Below, in pieces: positions 52,301-64,000 of a DNA stretch of 64,000 nucleotides (its first letter is position 1; each line of letters begins with the position of its first letter). Origin of the DNA: Thunnus maccoyii. Taxonomy: Eukaryota; Chordata; Actinopteri; Scombriformes; Scombridae. The stretch is from positions 28,712,957 through 28,776,956 of the forward strand of contig NC_056542.1 of the NCBI RefSeq assembly GCF_910596095.1, written 5' to 3'. Under the pieces are notes generated by a model, which had not been told where the DNA came from, ran no database searches, and was given only the letters and a program-made list of their open reading frames with translations. A program made the position numbers and the translations under genes.

Positions 52301-55300
52301 CTTTTTCTTCAGCTTTTCTAAATTAACGTTTTCATTACTGAAACAAGTCATGCAGTTGATAGTTCATGTGTACTCAAGAGCTGGCATTCTATTCTGCCGT
52401 CACATGAGCTTCTATAAAATGTGTCACACTGTTCTTTCTTTTTTACCAGGCCCAGGTAGTCCTTCAGGGGAAGTCCAGGAGTGTGATCATTAGGGAGCTC
52501 CAGAGGACCAACCTGGATGTCAACCTCGCTGTCAACAACCTGCTGAGCAGGGATGATGAAGATGGAGATGATGGAGATGACACGGCCAGCGAGTCCTACC
52601 TCCCTGGAGGTTTGTCAAGAAAACAAAACAGAAAATGGGGACAGAAAAGACAGCGGGTTATATGAAATATTATTATGTGGTGTCGCAGTGAGAGGTATTT
52701 TCAGTCTCTATTCAGTCACTGAAATAGTTGGGGATTTTCAGCAGTTGAAAATATACAGTACATGCACATGATACAAATAGGCATGTCAAAGATTATTCAA
52801 ATGATAGATTTCACTGAGAGAGAATTGTTTGACATGGTCAAGACAGTATTGGCTATATTCACATAAAAAAGAAATGTAGTTTTATATTTTTTAAACTTGT
52901 TTATTTTACCTTGCATCCTTTTGTGCCTTTGTCCCATGCAGAGGACCTGATGTCCTTATTGGATGCAGACATTCACTCAGCCCATCCCAGCGTGATTATT
53001 GATGCTGATGCCATGTTCTCTGAGGACATCAGCTACTTTGGATACCCCTCTTTTAGACGCTCCTCACTGTCCCGCCTAGGATCCTCTAGAGGTAACTCAC
53101 CAACTCACCTCTGACTAGTGAAGGACAGGCAGGGGTGTTAGAGAGGCTTTGGTGGCAACGCTGGTGATGGCTTTTGTTTGTGGGGAAGGAACTTTGACAG
53201 CTTGTAAAGACAACACAACAAACAAGTAGGAAAAACAAGGCAATAAAAACCCACTAAGTGCTGTTAAACTATGAATAATTAGAAGTTATATAACAATCAA
53301 AGCTTTTTTGGGGGGCAAAAAATGACAAGTGTTGGGGTAATGAGAAAAAACTCATAAATGTAGTAAAGGTGAAAGCTTATTTGCTGGGGAAATTTAGTTT
53401 TTATTTACTTATTTTCTCTTCAGTCTGTTCAGCTGGATTTGTAATATGAGTGTTTGGTGTTACAAGCTATAAATGTTTGGTGTTGTATGGTGCATGGCTG
53501 TAGTATATACTGTGAGCTCTCTGAGAAAGGCCCGCTAGGCCCACCTGTCTTAACAGGAACCCTTCAAGGCAGTCTATTCTAAAAACCTACCTAGCCCACT
53601 TTTAGCCCGTATGCATGCTTTCTTCCTGTCTATCTACTTCCTCTTCTACCTCGCATTTTAACATATGAGCGTGCAAACTGACTTACCCACCAGTATAATT
53701 TAGACTCCCACTCAATCTTCAGTACTGCAATTTTGATTTGCATTAAAGTGATTCTAAAGAATCTATCTCTCTCTCTCTATTCTTAAAACTATGTTGACGG
53801 GTCTTTCCCAGAGAGTGGCTTACTTCTATCCCACTGGTGTGACCTTATTGCATACCAGTTCTCCTTCTTCCCTTAGAGCGTGACTCAGAGCTGTTGCGTG
53901 AGCGTGAGTCTGTATTGAGGTTACGCGAGCGCCGGTGGCTGGATGGAGCCTCGTTCGACACGGAGCGAGGCTCCACCAGCCGTGAGGGCGAGCCCAGCCT
54001 GGACAAGAAGAACATCCCGGTTCAGAGTCCTGTCTCCCTGGGAGAGGAGCTCCAGTGGTGGCCTGACAAGGTAGAGAAATACATTTCTGAGATTTGCAAT
54101 TATTAATGAATAAATAAATACAGAAATACAAAGCCTTTGCTGTGACACCTTTAAATTGGGCTCTGGATGATCCTATTTCTCATGATCATCTTGTGATGTT
54201 TCTATAACTTGAATCCACTGGTAGCCAAATAGATTAAATGTAAATAATTTATCAATGCACCCAGTTGTGTGTATAACCAAACCAACCTCCAAAAATAGAA
54301 GTGTCTTTGTTCACTCTGGTGGAAAATTTCAAATGCTTAAACAAATCATCCTCTCACATTGGCTAGCTAAGTTTTGCTTTACCATACATTTGAGATCTCT
54401 TGATTTCCTCTTCAGGATGGAGTGAAGTTTGTGAGCATTGGAGCCATGTTCTCAGAGCTGGTGGCTGTCAGCTCCAAAGGAGAGCTTTATCAGTGGAAGT
54501 GGAGCGAACCTGAACCCTACAGGAATGCACAGGTGGAGAATTCAACATGTGTGCATGAAATTACATGTTTGATTGAGCACTAAATATTTTTGGTAATTTC
54601 AAGTTAGACAGTGAAGTTAAGATTAATAAATGAAAAAGTTACCTAGTCTCTTAGGGTCTGTCTTAACACAAAACATTTCGTTTTCCACCTTCTGCCATGA
54701 TGAATGACTATTTACTGGCATGCTGTCGCATCCATTTCACTACAAGGGCGTGGTTTGATGTTGGTTATTCAGGCAGTGACTGTAATAAAAACAAATTGTC
54801 TATATACTGTGTGTGTTTTTTTTTTTCTGAGAAACAGCATCATTTAATCACTTATTGGTGCATGTCTAATGGATAGTAAACACTGATGGTTTATTGCGTG
54901 ATGGAGAGCTACTGTCTCTAACTCTCCTGTCTTTTGTCCCATCAGAATCCTTCCATTCATCACCCACGTGTGTCCTTCCTGGGTCTGGCCAATGAGAAGA
55001 TCACCTTATTGTCTGCCAATAGCATTAGAGCTACTGTAGCTACAGAGACAAACAAGGTAGATTATTCTTGCTCCTCTTGACATAATGTGTCTGCTTTGTT
55101 CAGTAGAATTAGTATAGCCACAAGGTTGTGATTGAGTAAATGTATGTTTGTACAGTTATTAATCAGCCAGTCTAACATCACACATATGTATTTAATGAAT
55201 TGATTAATTATGTTTGCGTGGTATAGGTGGCAACCTGGGTGGACGACACACTGAGCACAGTGGCCTCTAAGCTGGAGCACAGTGCTCAGGCTTTCCCTGA

Positions 55301-58300
55301 GCTGCAGGGGGAGCGCATGGTGTCACTGCACTGCTGCGCGCTCTACACATGTGCACAGCTGGAGAACAGCCTCTACTGGTGGTAAGAAAGAGTTTTTCCA
55401 TGAAACTACATTGAATACAATTAAAATGATTTATTTTTAACAATAGCATGGGCTTCTGAATGTCCCTGTAATATTGTTATCCTATTATGTGTACTGTCTT
55501 AGCAGCCATAGGAGTGTTCATTGAGGGTATAAGCAAAACAAAAGGTTATTGCACATTTCTATTTCACTGTTAGATAAGTATCAGTAAATCAAGAAGTGCT
55601 CCTAGCTATGTAAGCAGATAGTGATGATCTGCCTTGTGCTTCACATCTGGTCACGAGTGGTATATTTTTTTGTATTGGAGTATTCATCCAGTGAGAATCA
55701 CATATGGGGAAAGGTTCTCTAAGTGTATTCATGGTGCTACAGCTGATGACTGTCGATGTTTTTGTCCAGAATTATATCAAAATACAAAGACTTGTTTAAA
55801 AAACATAGTTGTTATATTTTCATATGCTAGAAAATACACATCATCCACAACATGATTTAATATGTTATCTGAATTGTTAGGGTCCCCTTGAAACTTGTAC
55901 ATACACATAGTCCACCAAACAGCACTTACTTTAACTACTTCCTGCAGTTGTCAACCATATGTATGTATTTCAGTACGTGTATTTTAATGTACTTCCATAT
56001 CTGCAGTGTACTGTGGTTTTATGATAATGAAAGCTGTATATTTTAATTACACTGTACATGTAAAGCCCAACTAGTGACAAGAGTTGAAAATTAGCAATAG
56101 CTATAAACTCTCTGAGCAGCACATCAGTTTCATGCTCTGGGGTGGAAATATGTTAAATCGCATCATCCCTATCAAATAAAATAAAAATTCAATACATACA
56201 ATATACTATGGGAAGCAGTGTGAATTCCTTTGTAAGAGCTGATATTTAGCAGGACACTAATGAACTGCTAGCTTTCACTGTGATGTCCTTGTTAACACAA
56301 AGTAAGAACTGTACATGTCAGGGAGAGGTATGAATGTCAGTGAAGTTTTGACTGTTCAATGCTTGCATCTGTCTGCAGGGGTGTTGTGCCTTTTAGTCAA
56401 CGGAAAAAGATGCTTGAAAAGGCCAGAGCCAAGAACAAAAAGCCAAAGTCCAGTGCTGGCATTTCTTCTATACCCAACATCACCGTGGGAACACAGGTAA
56501 GGCTCTGTTTTATATTTTCATCGTTTTAATGACAGTGGTGGATTCAACGCCTCTTCTTTTGGGAGTCTTCCACATTTTTGGTTATTATAGCTTTGTCTTT
56601 AGTCTTTATTACTTATTTGACAAGCTTTATTTAAACTTTGCTGTTCGTATAAAACAAATGTATTGGTCCTCATACATTTACCGGTTCCTTCTTTAGGTGT
56701 GCTTGAGGAATAACCCCCTCTACCATGCCGGTGCAGTGGCCTTTTCTGTCAGCGCTGGGATCCCCAAAGTGGGCGTCCTGTTGGAGTCTGTGTGGAACAT
56801 GAATGACAGCTGCAGGTTCCAGCTGCGCTCGCCAGAGAGCCTCAAGAACATGGAGAAGACCACTAAGACCCAGGAAATCAAGTCAGTTTCTTTGTATTTC
56901 GTAGCAAAAAGCTGCCCATTTTTGGATCTGAATAGTCTTTTATCATTTCACTCAATTCACTCTACCACAGTTAGAAAGTAACACATGGACTTCAGTCCCC
57001 CTGGTTACAGATGGTGGATTTGCTGGATCTCATAAAGCTAAAAGTAAAGTTAATGTTGGTTATCTTGTTTTTACCCTATAGGACGGAAAGCAAACCAGAG
57101 CTGGTGAAGACTGAGATGGGTCCTCCTCCTTCCCCAGCTTCTACCTGCAGTGATACCTCTTCCATCGCTAGCAGTGCCTCACTGCCCTACAGTATGTCAG
57201 CTTCTCTTGTGCTATCTCTCCCTTTTAACCTCTACCTCTCTCAACAGCACTCAAGTCTTGGCTTTTCTCTCTATCTTCCAGGCACAGAACCAATTTCTTC
57301 CTCACTCTGTGCCCCCATTAGTCCTTTGACTTTGAAACAGATGGTGCACAGGCTTTTATCAGCAAGTTTTTCCCTTGCCTGTTTTCCTGTGTAGGAAGTT
57401 TTGCCAGCTAACAGTATATACTGTCGTATATTTGGTCGCCTTTTTAACATGTCTTATCATCTGAAACATATGGCTAGCTGCCAGTGTTAATTTTCCTTAG
57501 TCCACACTTGACTTTATGTCACCTGGTCAGCAGTATGTTTTTACTGCCCTTATCAGGAGTCTTATTCCAAAGCATTTGCAATTCCTTAATGCAAATAATG
57601 AAGTGTCTTATTTGAATATGCTGTGATCAGAGCACTAACAGTTACAATGCTGTACTACTTGCAGAGCGAAGGCGCTCTACCCCGGCTCCCAAAGAGGAAG
57701 AGAAGGTGAATGAGGAGCAGTGGCCTCTCAGGGAGGTGGTGTTTGTGGAGGATGTTAAAAATGTCCCTGTGGGAAAGGTGAGTGCATCTGAAATATAGCG
57801 ATACATTGAAGATCACAATATCTTGGAATAGTAAGAAATGCTTGTGTGCAAGACTGTTATCAGATCATTTGTCCCTGGTATGTGTGTGTTTTTATGTCAT
57901 GACAGCCCAGTTTCACAACTAATCATCTTCATATTATGTTCTAGGTGCTTAAAGTGGATGGTGCGTATGTTGCTGTTAAGTTTCCAGGGACATCAAGCAG
58001 CATGAGCAACCAGAGCACTGCTGCTCCCACTGACTCAGACCCATCATCCCTGCTACAGGACTGTAGGCTCCTCAGAATAGATGAGCTGCAGGTATGAACA
58101 CAAATAGATCTGTTATTGCTTGTGTTCATCTCAGTATATGAAGTTCAAAGTAAATAATTGGAATATGCATTTGTACTGGACTGAGCATCTATCCTGACAT
58201 TTTGTATTTTCTTCAATCTGTTTCTCTCAGGTGGTCAAAACTGGCGGAACTCCTAAAGTTCCTGACTGTTTTCAGCGTACACCTAAAAAGCTCTGTATCC

Positions 58301-61300
58301 CAGAAAAGGCTGAGATTCTGGCTGTGAATGTTGACTCCAAAGGTTTGTCAGTTTCTATATGTCAGTGTATGTCAATATTATTGACAAATATACAGTAAAT
58401 TTGTTATTATACGTATACATTTGTGGTTCTGAATGTAGTGATCCCAGCTCTTACACATCTGTCCATCTTCCAGGAGTCCATGCAGTGCTGAAAACTGGCA
58501 ACTGGGTAAGGTACTGTATCTTTGACCTGGCCACAGGCAAAGCTGAGCAGGAGAATAACTTCCCTACTAGTAACCTGGCCTTCCTTGGGCAGAGTGAGCG
58601 CAATGTGGCTATCTTTACTGCAGGACAGGTAAGATGATCTCCCAAATGGGTGAAATGTTTTTGCAGTTTTTGTTGGAGAGAGCCTTACTGTCTACATATT
58701 TTAAATATTGAAATCATTTTTCTTCCAGGAATCTCCCATCATCCTCCGAGATGGAAATGGCACAATCTACCCCATGGCTAAAGACTGCATGGGTGGAATT
58801 CGAGATCCTGATTGGCTGGACCTGCCACCTATAAACAGCCTGGGAATGGGGGTGCACTCTCTGGCCAATCTCCCCTCTAACTCCACCATTAAAAAGAAAG
58901 CTGCTATTATTATCATGGCTGTTGAGGTAAACATTGTGTAATAAAGACTGAAACAAATGAACAAATAGTTAAACATTGTGTGTAGTGTTATACCCTACCA
59001 TTGAACGGTAGTCCTCAGCTACTTTGCAAAACCCACGCTGCCAGTTTTAGTGTGTAGTTTAGTATGTTTAGTTTTTGCCACATTTCTCCATGTTGTTACT
59101 ACTTTTCTACTAGGGGTGTAACGGTACAGAAAATTCACGGTTCGGTATGAACATCGGTCTTGGAGTCACAGTTAGGAATGATTTCGGTACAGCCATAAAA
59201 AAGGAGAGGTAGAACATAATATTTTGGTCCTTCATTTTGAAAAACAAACATCCAACAATGGCTCATTGGTCAAAACTATTACTGAAACACTTTAGTTGTG
59301 CTGCAGTAGAGTGAGGACACCTGCTGACAGCTGATTTATGATCTAACTGTATACAAAGTAGTTCAAACCAGCTCCACCTCCAGCAGCTAAAACAGTAACA
59401 TGCTGCTGATGCACTGATGCTTCAGTATTAATAATCTAATGATGTCATATATAATAATGTATATAATATATGGAAACATTTAAAGCCATGTAAATGAGAA
59501 TTGCAACTGCCTTATTTGAGCTGAATTTAGTCTCTTCCTTGTGTTTTTCATGTATGTATTCATTGTCTGTTGTGTTTTATTTCTACTTAAACTGTAATTG
59601 GTGTGCTGCCTTGGCCAGGTCTCCCTTGTAAAAGAGATTTCAATCTTAAGGGACTTCTGGTTAAATTAAAAAAAAAGAAATCAGTCAGAGGGACCAAACC
59701 ACCACTTTTAATTTCTTACTTTTTAACTACATTTTTCTCTCTTAGAACTGGTACGAATGACGTGCTTTCTGACCACGTCGGAAAGCAAATGTGTTTATCG
59801 TTGGTTTGAATGGCTTCACTCAAATTCTTCGTATGACTGCATGGCACGAACTGTAATGTCCGCAACGTGATGGTTGGGATGAATACACGTACCGTTACAC
59901 CCCTACTTTCTACCCATAAATCTGTCTGGACAAACAAAAAACAATGCTGTCTATGTCACAATGAAACATCAAAGACATCCAAATCAGTACTCACTCATCC
60001 CTATTGTCTCTTTTAGAAGCAGACACTGATGCAGCATGTGCTGCGTTGTGACTATGAGGCGTGTCGACAGTACCTGGTGAACCTTGAGCAAGCTTTCCTG
60101 TTGGATCAGGGCAGCCAGGCCCTTGGAGCACTTCTGGGCCACCGCTGTGATGGAAACCGCAATATCCTTCATGCTGCTGTCTCTGTCTGCTTTCCTGTTA
60201 GTAATAAGGAAACCAAAGAGGAGGAAGGTAAGCTGTGTTAGGCAGTCACCGTTAGGTTCTCTCTGAGAGCTACGTCTGATGTAACATCATGATATTCACT
60301 TTGATATTTAAATTAGATCAGACACGTTTCTTATCTTAATTTGCTGGTTATAGTTAGTTTCCTCAGTGTCTCTCAGTTTTGGACTTCTCCGTCATTTTTA
60401 GAAAATTTGAATTGGGGGAAAAATGGAAGAAAATTGCTTTCTAGCTCAAAGTTTGCTCACCTGTATCAATTTAATTGCCTGCTGCCTCCTGACTCTTTTT
60501 TATGCTAAGTAACCGTGCTGTTTCATTTCAGAAGCTGAAAGGTCGGAAAGAAACACGTTTGCAGAGCGTCTGTCTGCTGTGGAGGCGATTGCCAATGCCA
60601 TCTCTGTGGTCTCAAGCAACAGCTCTGGAAATAGGACTGGCTCCTCCAGTAGCCGAGGGTAAATTTTCAGTTGTTCAAAGGAAGAAAAATGTTGTTTTTT
60701 GTGGTACAGGGAATATTTAAGGAAAAATAGTCTTTGCAGCAAACCACACGTCATTTTGAGGAAACAAAGTCCCTTGTAAGAAAGGAATCTTATCTGCAAT
60801 CCCATTCCAGTAAACATGTTTGTAATTTTTCTGTAGTATGACAATGCACATTTTGTGTTTTGTCTCCAGGCTTCGTCTGAGGGAAATGATGAGGCGGTCT
60901 TTAAGAGCAGCAGGTCTTGGCCGCCATGAGTCCGGCCCATCATCCAGTGACCACCAGGACCCTGTGTCACCACCCATTGCCCCACCAAGTTGGGTCCCTG
61001 ACCCCCCACCCATGGACCCTGGTCAGTGCATCTTAGAATTAGTAGATTATCTACCGTGTGCTGGTCTTTAGGACCAGTGCAGCTGTATGAATTGTTGTCA
61101 GTCTGAAGGTGACCTTACATAACTGTGTTTGAGAGTCTGTCTATTGAGAAGTTGAACTCTTCTTCCTCACCTTACTGAATGAATCCACGACTTGGCAGTG
61201 ATGTGTTCCTTAAAGTATGTGAAATCTACAAACTTAGTAATATCGCATGACTGTTTTTATTGTATCAACAGATGGTGACATCGACTTTATTCTAGCACCA

Positions 61301-63813
61301 GCTGTGGGTTCACTCACTACTGCCTCCACTGGGACCAGCCAAGGACCCAGCACCTCCACCATACCAGGTTACATATCATCTTCACTATAGAAGAGGAGAT
61401 TATCTTTTTCTACTGATATGAGAAAGTCAAGTTGTGCTTTGTTTATTGGGAAGGACATGGTTAACCTGTATTGGTCTTGCGTCACACCTCAAAAGTTTGA
61501 CTGACCATTCCTAAAATGCTAATTAAACATATGCTAATGTAATAATGTTGTACAGAAGCAGAGAAAATGCAGGTATATGTATTTATACAGTGTTGCTACA
61601 GGAGATAATTCTAAATAAATTTCTGTGGATCAATAATGACACGCTGGTGCTTTCTCCGTATATGTTGTGGAAATTAGTGCTTGAACAGCTGTATGTTTTG
61701 TTGCTGTATTCAAACTGTGCTTGTGTCATCTAATGGATTTTGTTCTCCATATGAGCAGGGCCATCCACTGAGCCATCTGTGGTTGAATCTAAAGACAGGA
61801 AGGCCAACGCCCACCTCATCCTAAAGCTGATGTGTGACAGTGTTGTTCTGAGGCCACACCTACGGGAGCTACTCTCTGCCAAGTACGATTCTTTATTTCC
61901 ATAAGAGCATACTTATAAATACTCTTTCTTTTACATTGGATTGTCCTGAGTTATCCGTTATTCTTTCTTTATTTGCCCTTCTGTGGCTCTAAAGTGCTTG
62001 TGTATAATGTTATTGCTGTTGTTTAACAGGGATGCACGTGGAATGACCCCATTCATGCTGGCAGTCAGTGGGAGAGCCTACCCGGCAGCCATCACTGTGC
62101 TGGAGGCTGCTCAGAAAATGGCCAAGGGTAAGTTAATTAGTCAGCTTTCTGCCTTCCCTTGTAAGCCGGGTTGTCATTTAAAGGGAGACTGTTGACTTAC
62201 AAACCTATACTTAAATGTCAGCACTGCTTGCTTCCCTTGTTATAATGTACATACAGTATATGCTATACATGTATGGTAATGTGGTCCTGATACTAAGAAT
62301 GGGGTAGATACAGAAATGAAGTTTGCATGACCGACCGGCCACCTCCCCTGTGAACACATTCTGAGAAAACGACATACTTTTCGTGAATCTGGTGTAATTT
62401 CAACTGGTTAGATAACAGTCGCAACATTGGAGGTTATCCATGAGTTACGTGAATCCTGACCTATTTTTCTGCCCTGTTTTCAGCATCTAACTATCATGTT
62501 GTAACTGGCATTCCTGTTTCCATATTCTCCCTTAAATGTCCTGAATACAGTGGGCGACCCAGGCATCGCAGAGAAGGAGGATGCAGATTCCGTGTTCATG
62601 GAAATGATTTGCCCCCTGGGGACCAACCCAGATGATTCGCCCCTCTATGTTCTTTGCTGCAACGACACCTGCAGTTTCACTTGGACTGGAGCTGAGCACA
62701 TTAACCAGGTCAGCCCTCACACTGAAAATCAGAGGAAAAACTCTCATCGCTAGAAAAAGTGTGTTGTGCACGTGTTCACAGCAGTCAATTAAGGATCGGA
62801 CATTTATTTAATAATATTAACTTTGAAGACAGTTATGTAACTGACAACCTGATTAGCCTAAAAAAGAGATAAAAAGAGTGCGTTTTTCCATTCTAATTTA
62901 ATTACTGCTGCTTACTGAAGCATAAAAAATCAGCAGAATAAAACATTGCCAGCAGGCACCAAGGTAGAGGACATGAATACACAGGCCAACTTTGATAATA
63001 TTAAGTGGTACTGGGCTTTGTTTCTGTGCATAAGTGTAACCTCACTAGTATTGGAGATGGTCTTTGTTAATAATGTTCAATAGAAAGTTGGCACACTGGC
63101 ATTTTTCATCACACTGACTTTGTATTTAGGATATCTTTGAGTGTCGGACTTGTGGTTTGCTGGAGTCCCTCTGCTGCTGCACTGAGTGTGCCAGGGTGTG
63201 TCACAAAGGACATGACTGCAAGTAAGTCCTAGCTTTTAGTGTGGTGATAATAAAGCTTTGTAGAAGTTTGTATATGTCTTACTATTGCTCTTGATTCTGT
63301 ATTTCAAACTAGGTCACATGGATGATTGTAAATTGGTGTCACTACTGTTTTTCCCTCAGGCTGAAGAGGACTTCTCCCACAGCATACTGTGACTGTTGGG
63401 AGAAATGTAAGTGTAAAACGCTGATCGCAGGCCAGAAGGCTGCTCGTCTGGATCTGCTGTACAGGTTACTCACCACCACTAACCTGGTCACCACACCAAA
63501 TAGCAGGTAAGACCATCCATCTCCACTTCACTTAGATTACTCTTCCTTCTTTTTAGCTCTCTAATAGGCATTAGCTATGGTCCTTGCAGGGTAATCAGTA
63601 CCCTTTACATAATATATAAATGATAGCTTCTAGTGTGTGTGAGTGGCAGAAAATCACTCTGACTTTTCTGTTTACCCCCCCCTCCCATCTGTAGGGGTGA
63701 GCATATATTACTGTTCCTGGTGCAGACTGTAGCCAGGCAGAGTGTTGAGCACTGTCAGTACAGACCACCTCGCATCAGAGAGGACAGGAATCGTAAGGCT
63801 GCTAATGCAGAAG
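43322..63813 (+). CDS. ubr5: E3 ubiquitin ligase UBR5, N-terminal part (partial gene)
   Basis: This is a large nuclear HECT/N-recognin ligase. Thirty coding exons read in phase for 4,015 nt (1,338 residues): 43322-43383, 48526-48570, 48707-48788, 49513-49589, 51187-51306, 51976-52255, 52450-52609, 52942-53091, 53877-54070, 54416-54532, 54946-55056, 55227-55381, 56379-56496, 56697-56881, 57082-57191, 57665-57777, 57945-58091, 58231-58342, 58474-58628, 58729-58926, 60017-60227, 60532-60658, 60870-61021, 61272-61367, 61759-61882, 62030-62127, 62551-62708, 63130-63221, 63360-63506 and 63695-63813. The start [20 protein letters not shown] is that of UBR5. In order come a Gly-rich tract (about 138-172), a UBA domain (about 212-258), a beta-propeller-like central part, a basic KRRRS motif and the UBR box. 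The HECT end is outside. Exon 9 has a second acceptor 18 bases upstream. Confidence 0.97.
43384..48525 (+). other. ubr5 intron 1
   Basis: This 5.1-kb intron separates the first coding exon from the second. Apart from the LINE fragment and the CpG-rich first kilobase after exon 1, I see no feature in it. Confidence 0.7.
44636..45950 (+). mobile_element. Dead L2/CR1-type LINE fragment in ubr5 intron 1
   Basis: Reverse-transcriptase pieces are readable in several frames: [20 protein letters not shown] then [14 protein letters not shown] (YxDD box), [31 protein letters not shown] then [20 protein letters not shown], and [20 protein letters not shown]. Stops and frameshifts separate them. The 3' end shows tagcactttgagtttcatta and a (TTA)n tail at about 45930-45950, as in L2-like elements. 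About 200 bases between the YVDD block and the NLGVRFD block do not look like the family. Confidence 0.8.
49590..51186 (+). other. ubr5 intron 4
   Basis: No additional coding exon is recognised. A 122-codon open frame near 50133-50501 has no family resemblance and is treated as chance. Confidence 0.6.
52450..52609 (+). CDS. ubr5: ubr5 exon 7: UBA domain and acidic segment
   Basis: This exon encodes [20 protein letters not shown] followed by [20 protein letters not shown]. That is the ubiquitin-binding three-helix UBA domain and the acidic run after it. It is essentially identical to the human sequence as I remember it. Confidence 0.93.
59111..59905. mobile_element. Non-autonomous hAT element in a ubr5 intron
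   Basis: The ends TAGGGGTGTAACGGTAC and GTACCGTTACACCCCTA are exact inverted complements (17 bases). The flanking octamers TTTTCTAC (59103-59110) and CTTTCTAC (59906-59913) match at 7 of 8 positions, consistent with an 8-bp hAT duplication. No transposase frame is present in the 795 bases. Confidence 0.85.
62551..63506 (+). CDS. ubr5: ubr5 UBR-box exons (27-29)
   Basis: Three exons (62551-62708, 63130-63221 and 63360-63506) encode the zinc-binding UBR box that recognises N-degrons. Visible Cys/His ligand candidates are in [46 protein letters not shown] and [13 protein letters not shown]. All look intact. Confidence 0.93.
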
Positions 63814-64000
63814 GTAGGTTCACCATCATTCTGACATTTTACCTGCCAATAACCATCACTGCAGACTACTGGTCTACAAATCTTACAAACAGTTATATGA
63901 ATTTATTTTTCTTCTATCTCTTTTCAGTTATGAATGTGGTTTTGGCTGCAGTCTTTAAAAGATTCTGCCCAAGGTGTATAAAATGCTATTGCCCTCTCCT

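Noticed and set aside
60500..61009. 169-codon minus-strand open frame
   Set aside because: It overlaps ubr5 exons 22 and 23 and the intron between them. The plus strand encodes well-conserved UBR5 sequence.
63928..64000. Possible next ubr5 exon after ttttcag at 63927
   Set aside because: The phase would fit, but the translation (VMNVVLAAVFKRFCPRC) does not resemble the UBR5 sequence expected after NRK. It is probably intron sequence or a chance acceptor.

Overview
The window is animal nuclear DNA, almost certainly from a teleost fish. Genes are split by GT-AG introns, dinucleotide and tetranucleotide microsatellites are common, and the dispersed repeats (short hAT-type and TTAA-flanked elements, an L2-like LINE) look like those of ray-finned fish. 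Four protein-coding genes are recognised with confidence. They correspond to the human 8q22.3 block ATP6V1C1, AZIN1, KLF10 and UBR5 in conserved order. A fifth locus, the first coding exon of a SPIRE1-type gene, precedes them.

Layout. 1-3.4 kb: 5' end of spire1 on the minus strand (KIND-domain exon plus part of intron 1). 4.4-6.3 kb: a minus-strand set of splice-compatible exons that I do not recognise, with frame breaks and a 111-bp coding-like tandem repeat. 7.6-17.3 kb: atp6v1c1 on the minus strand, complete, 12 coding exons, 383 residues. 17.3-21.9 kb: intergenic. 22.0-30.4 kb: azin1 on the plus strand, complete, 451 residues, with an upstream reading frame in the 5' leader that ends in a PPW-type arrest motif. 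31.4-34.6 kb: klf10 on the minus strand, complete, 465 residues. 34.6-43.1 kb: intergenic, rich in mobile-element remnants. 43.3 kb to the right edge: ubr5 on the plus strand, first 30 coding exons, about 1,338 residues, ending just after the UBR box. The HECT half lies outside.

The genes are ordinary housekeeping or regulatory genes and do not form an operon-like system: V-ATPase stalk assembly, polyamine control, a TGF-beta-responsive repressor, an N-degron/HECT ubiquitin ligase and an actin nucleator. The most informative regulatory logic is at azin1. The encoded protein is an ornithine decarboxylase homologue that has lost catalytic residues but keeps the antizyme-binding segment, and its mRNA carries the candidate polyamine-sensing upstream frame.

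Exon boundaries were read by eye from splice consensus, phase continuity and similarity to remembered vertebrate proteins. Phases are consistent through all exons listed for atp6v1c1, azin1, klf10 and ubr5. Transcription starts and poly(A) sites are estimates. Teleost a/b paralogue suffixes cannot be assigned from this sequence alone.
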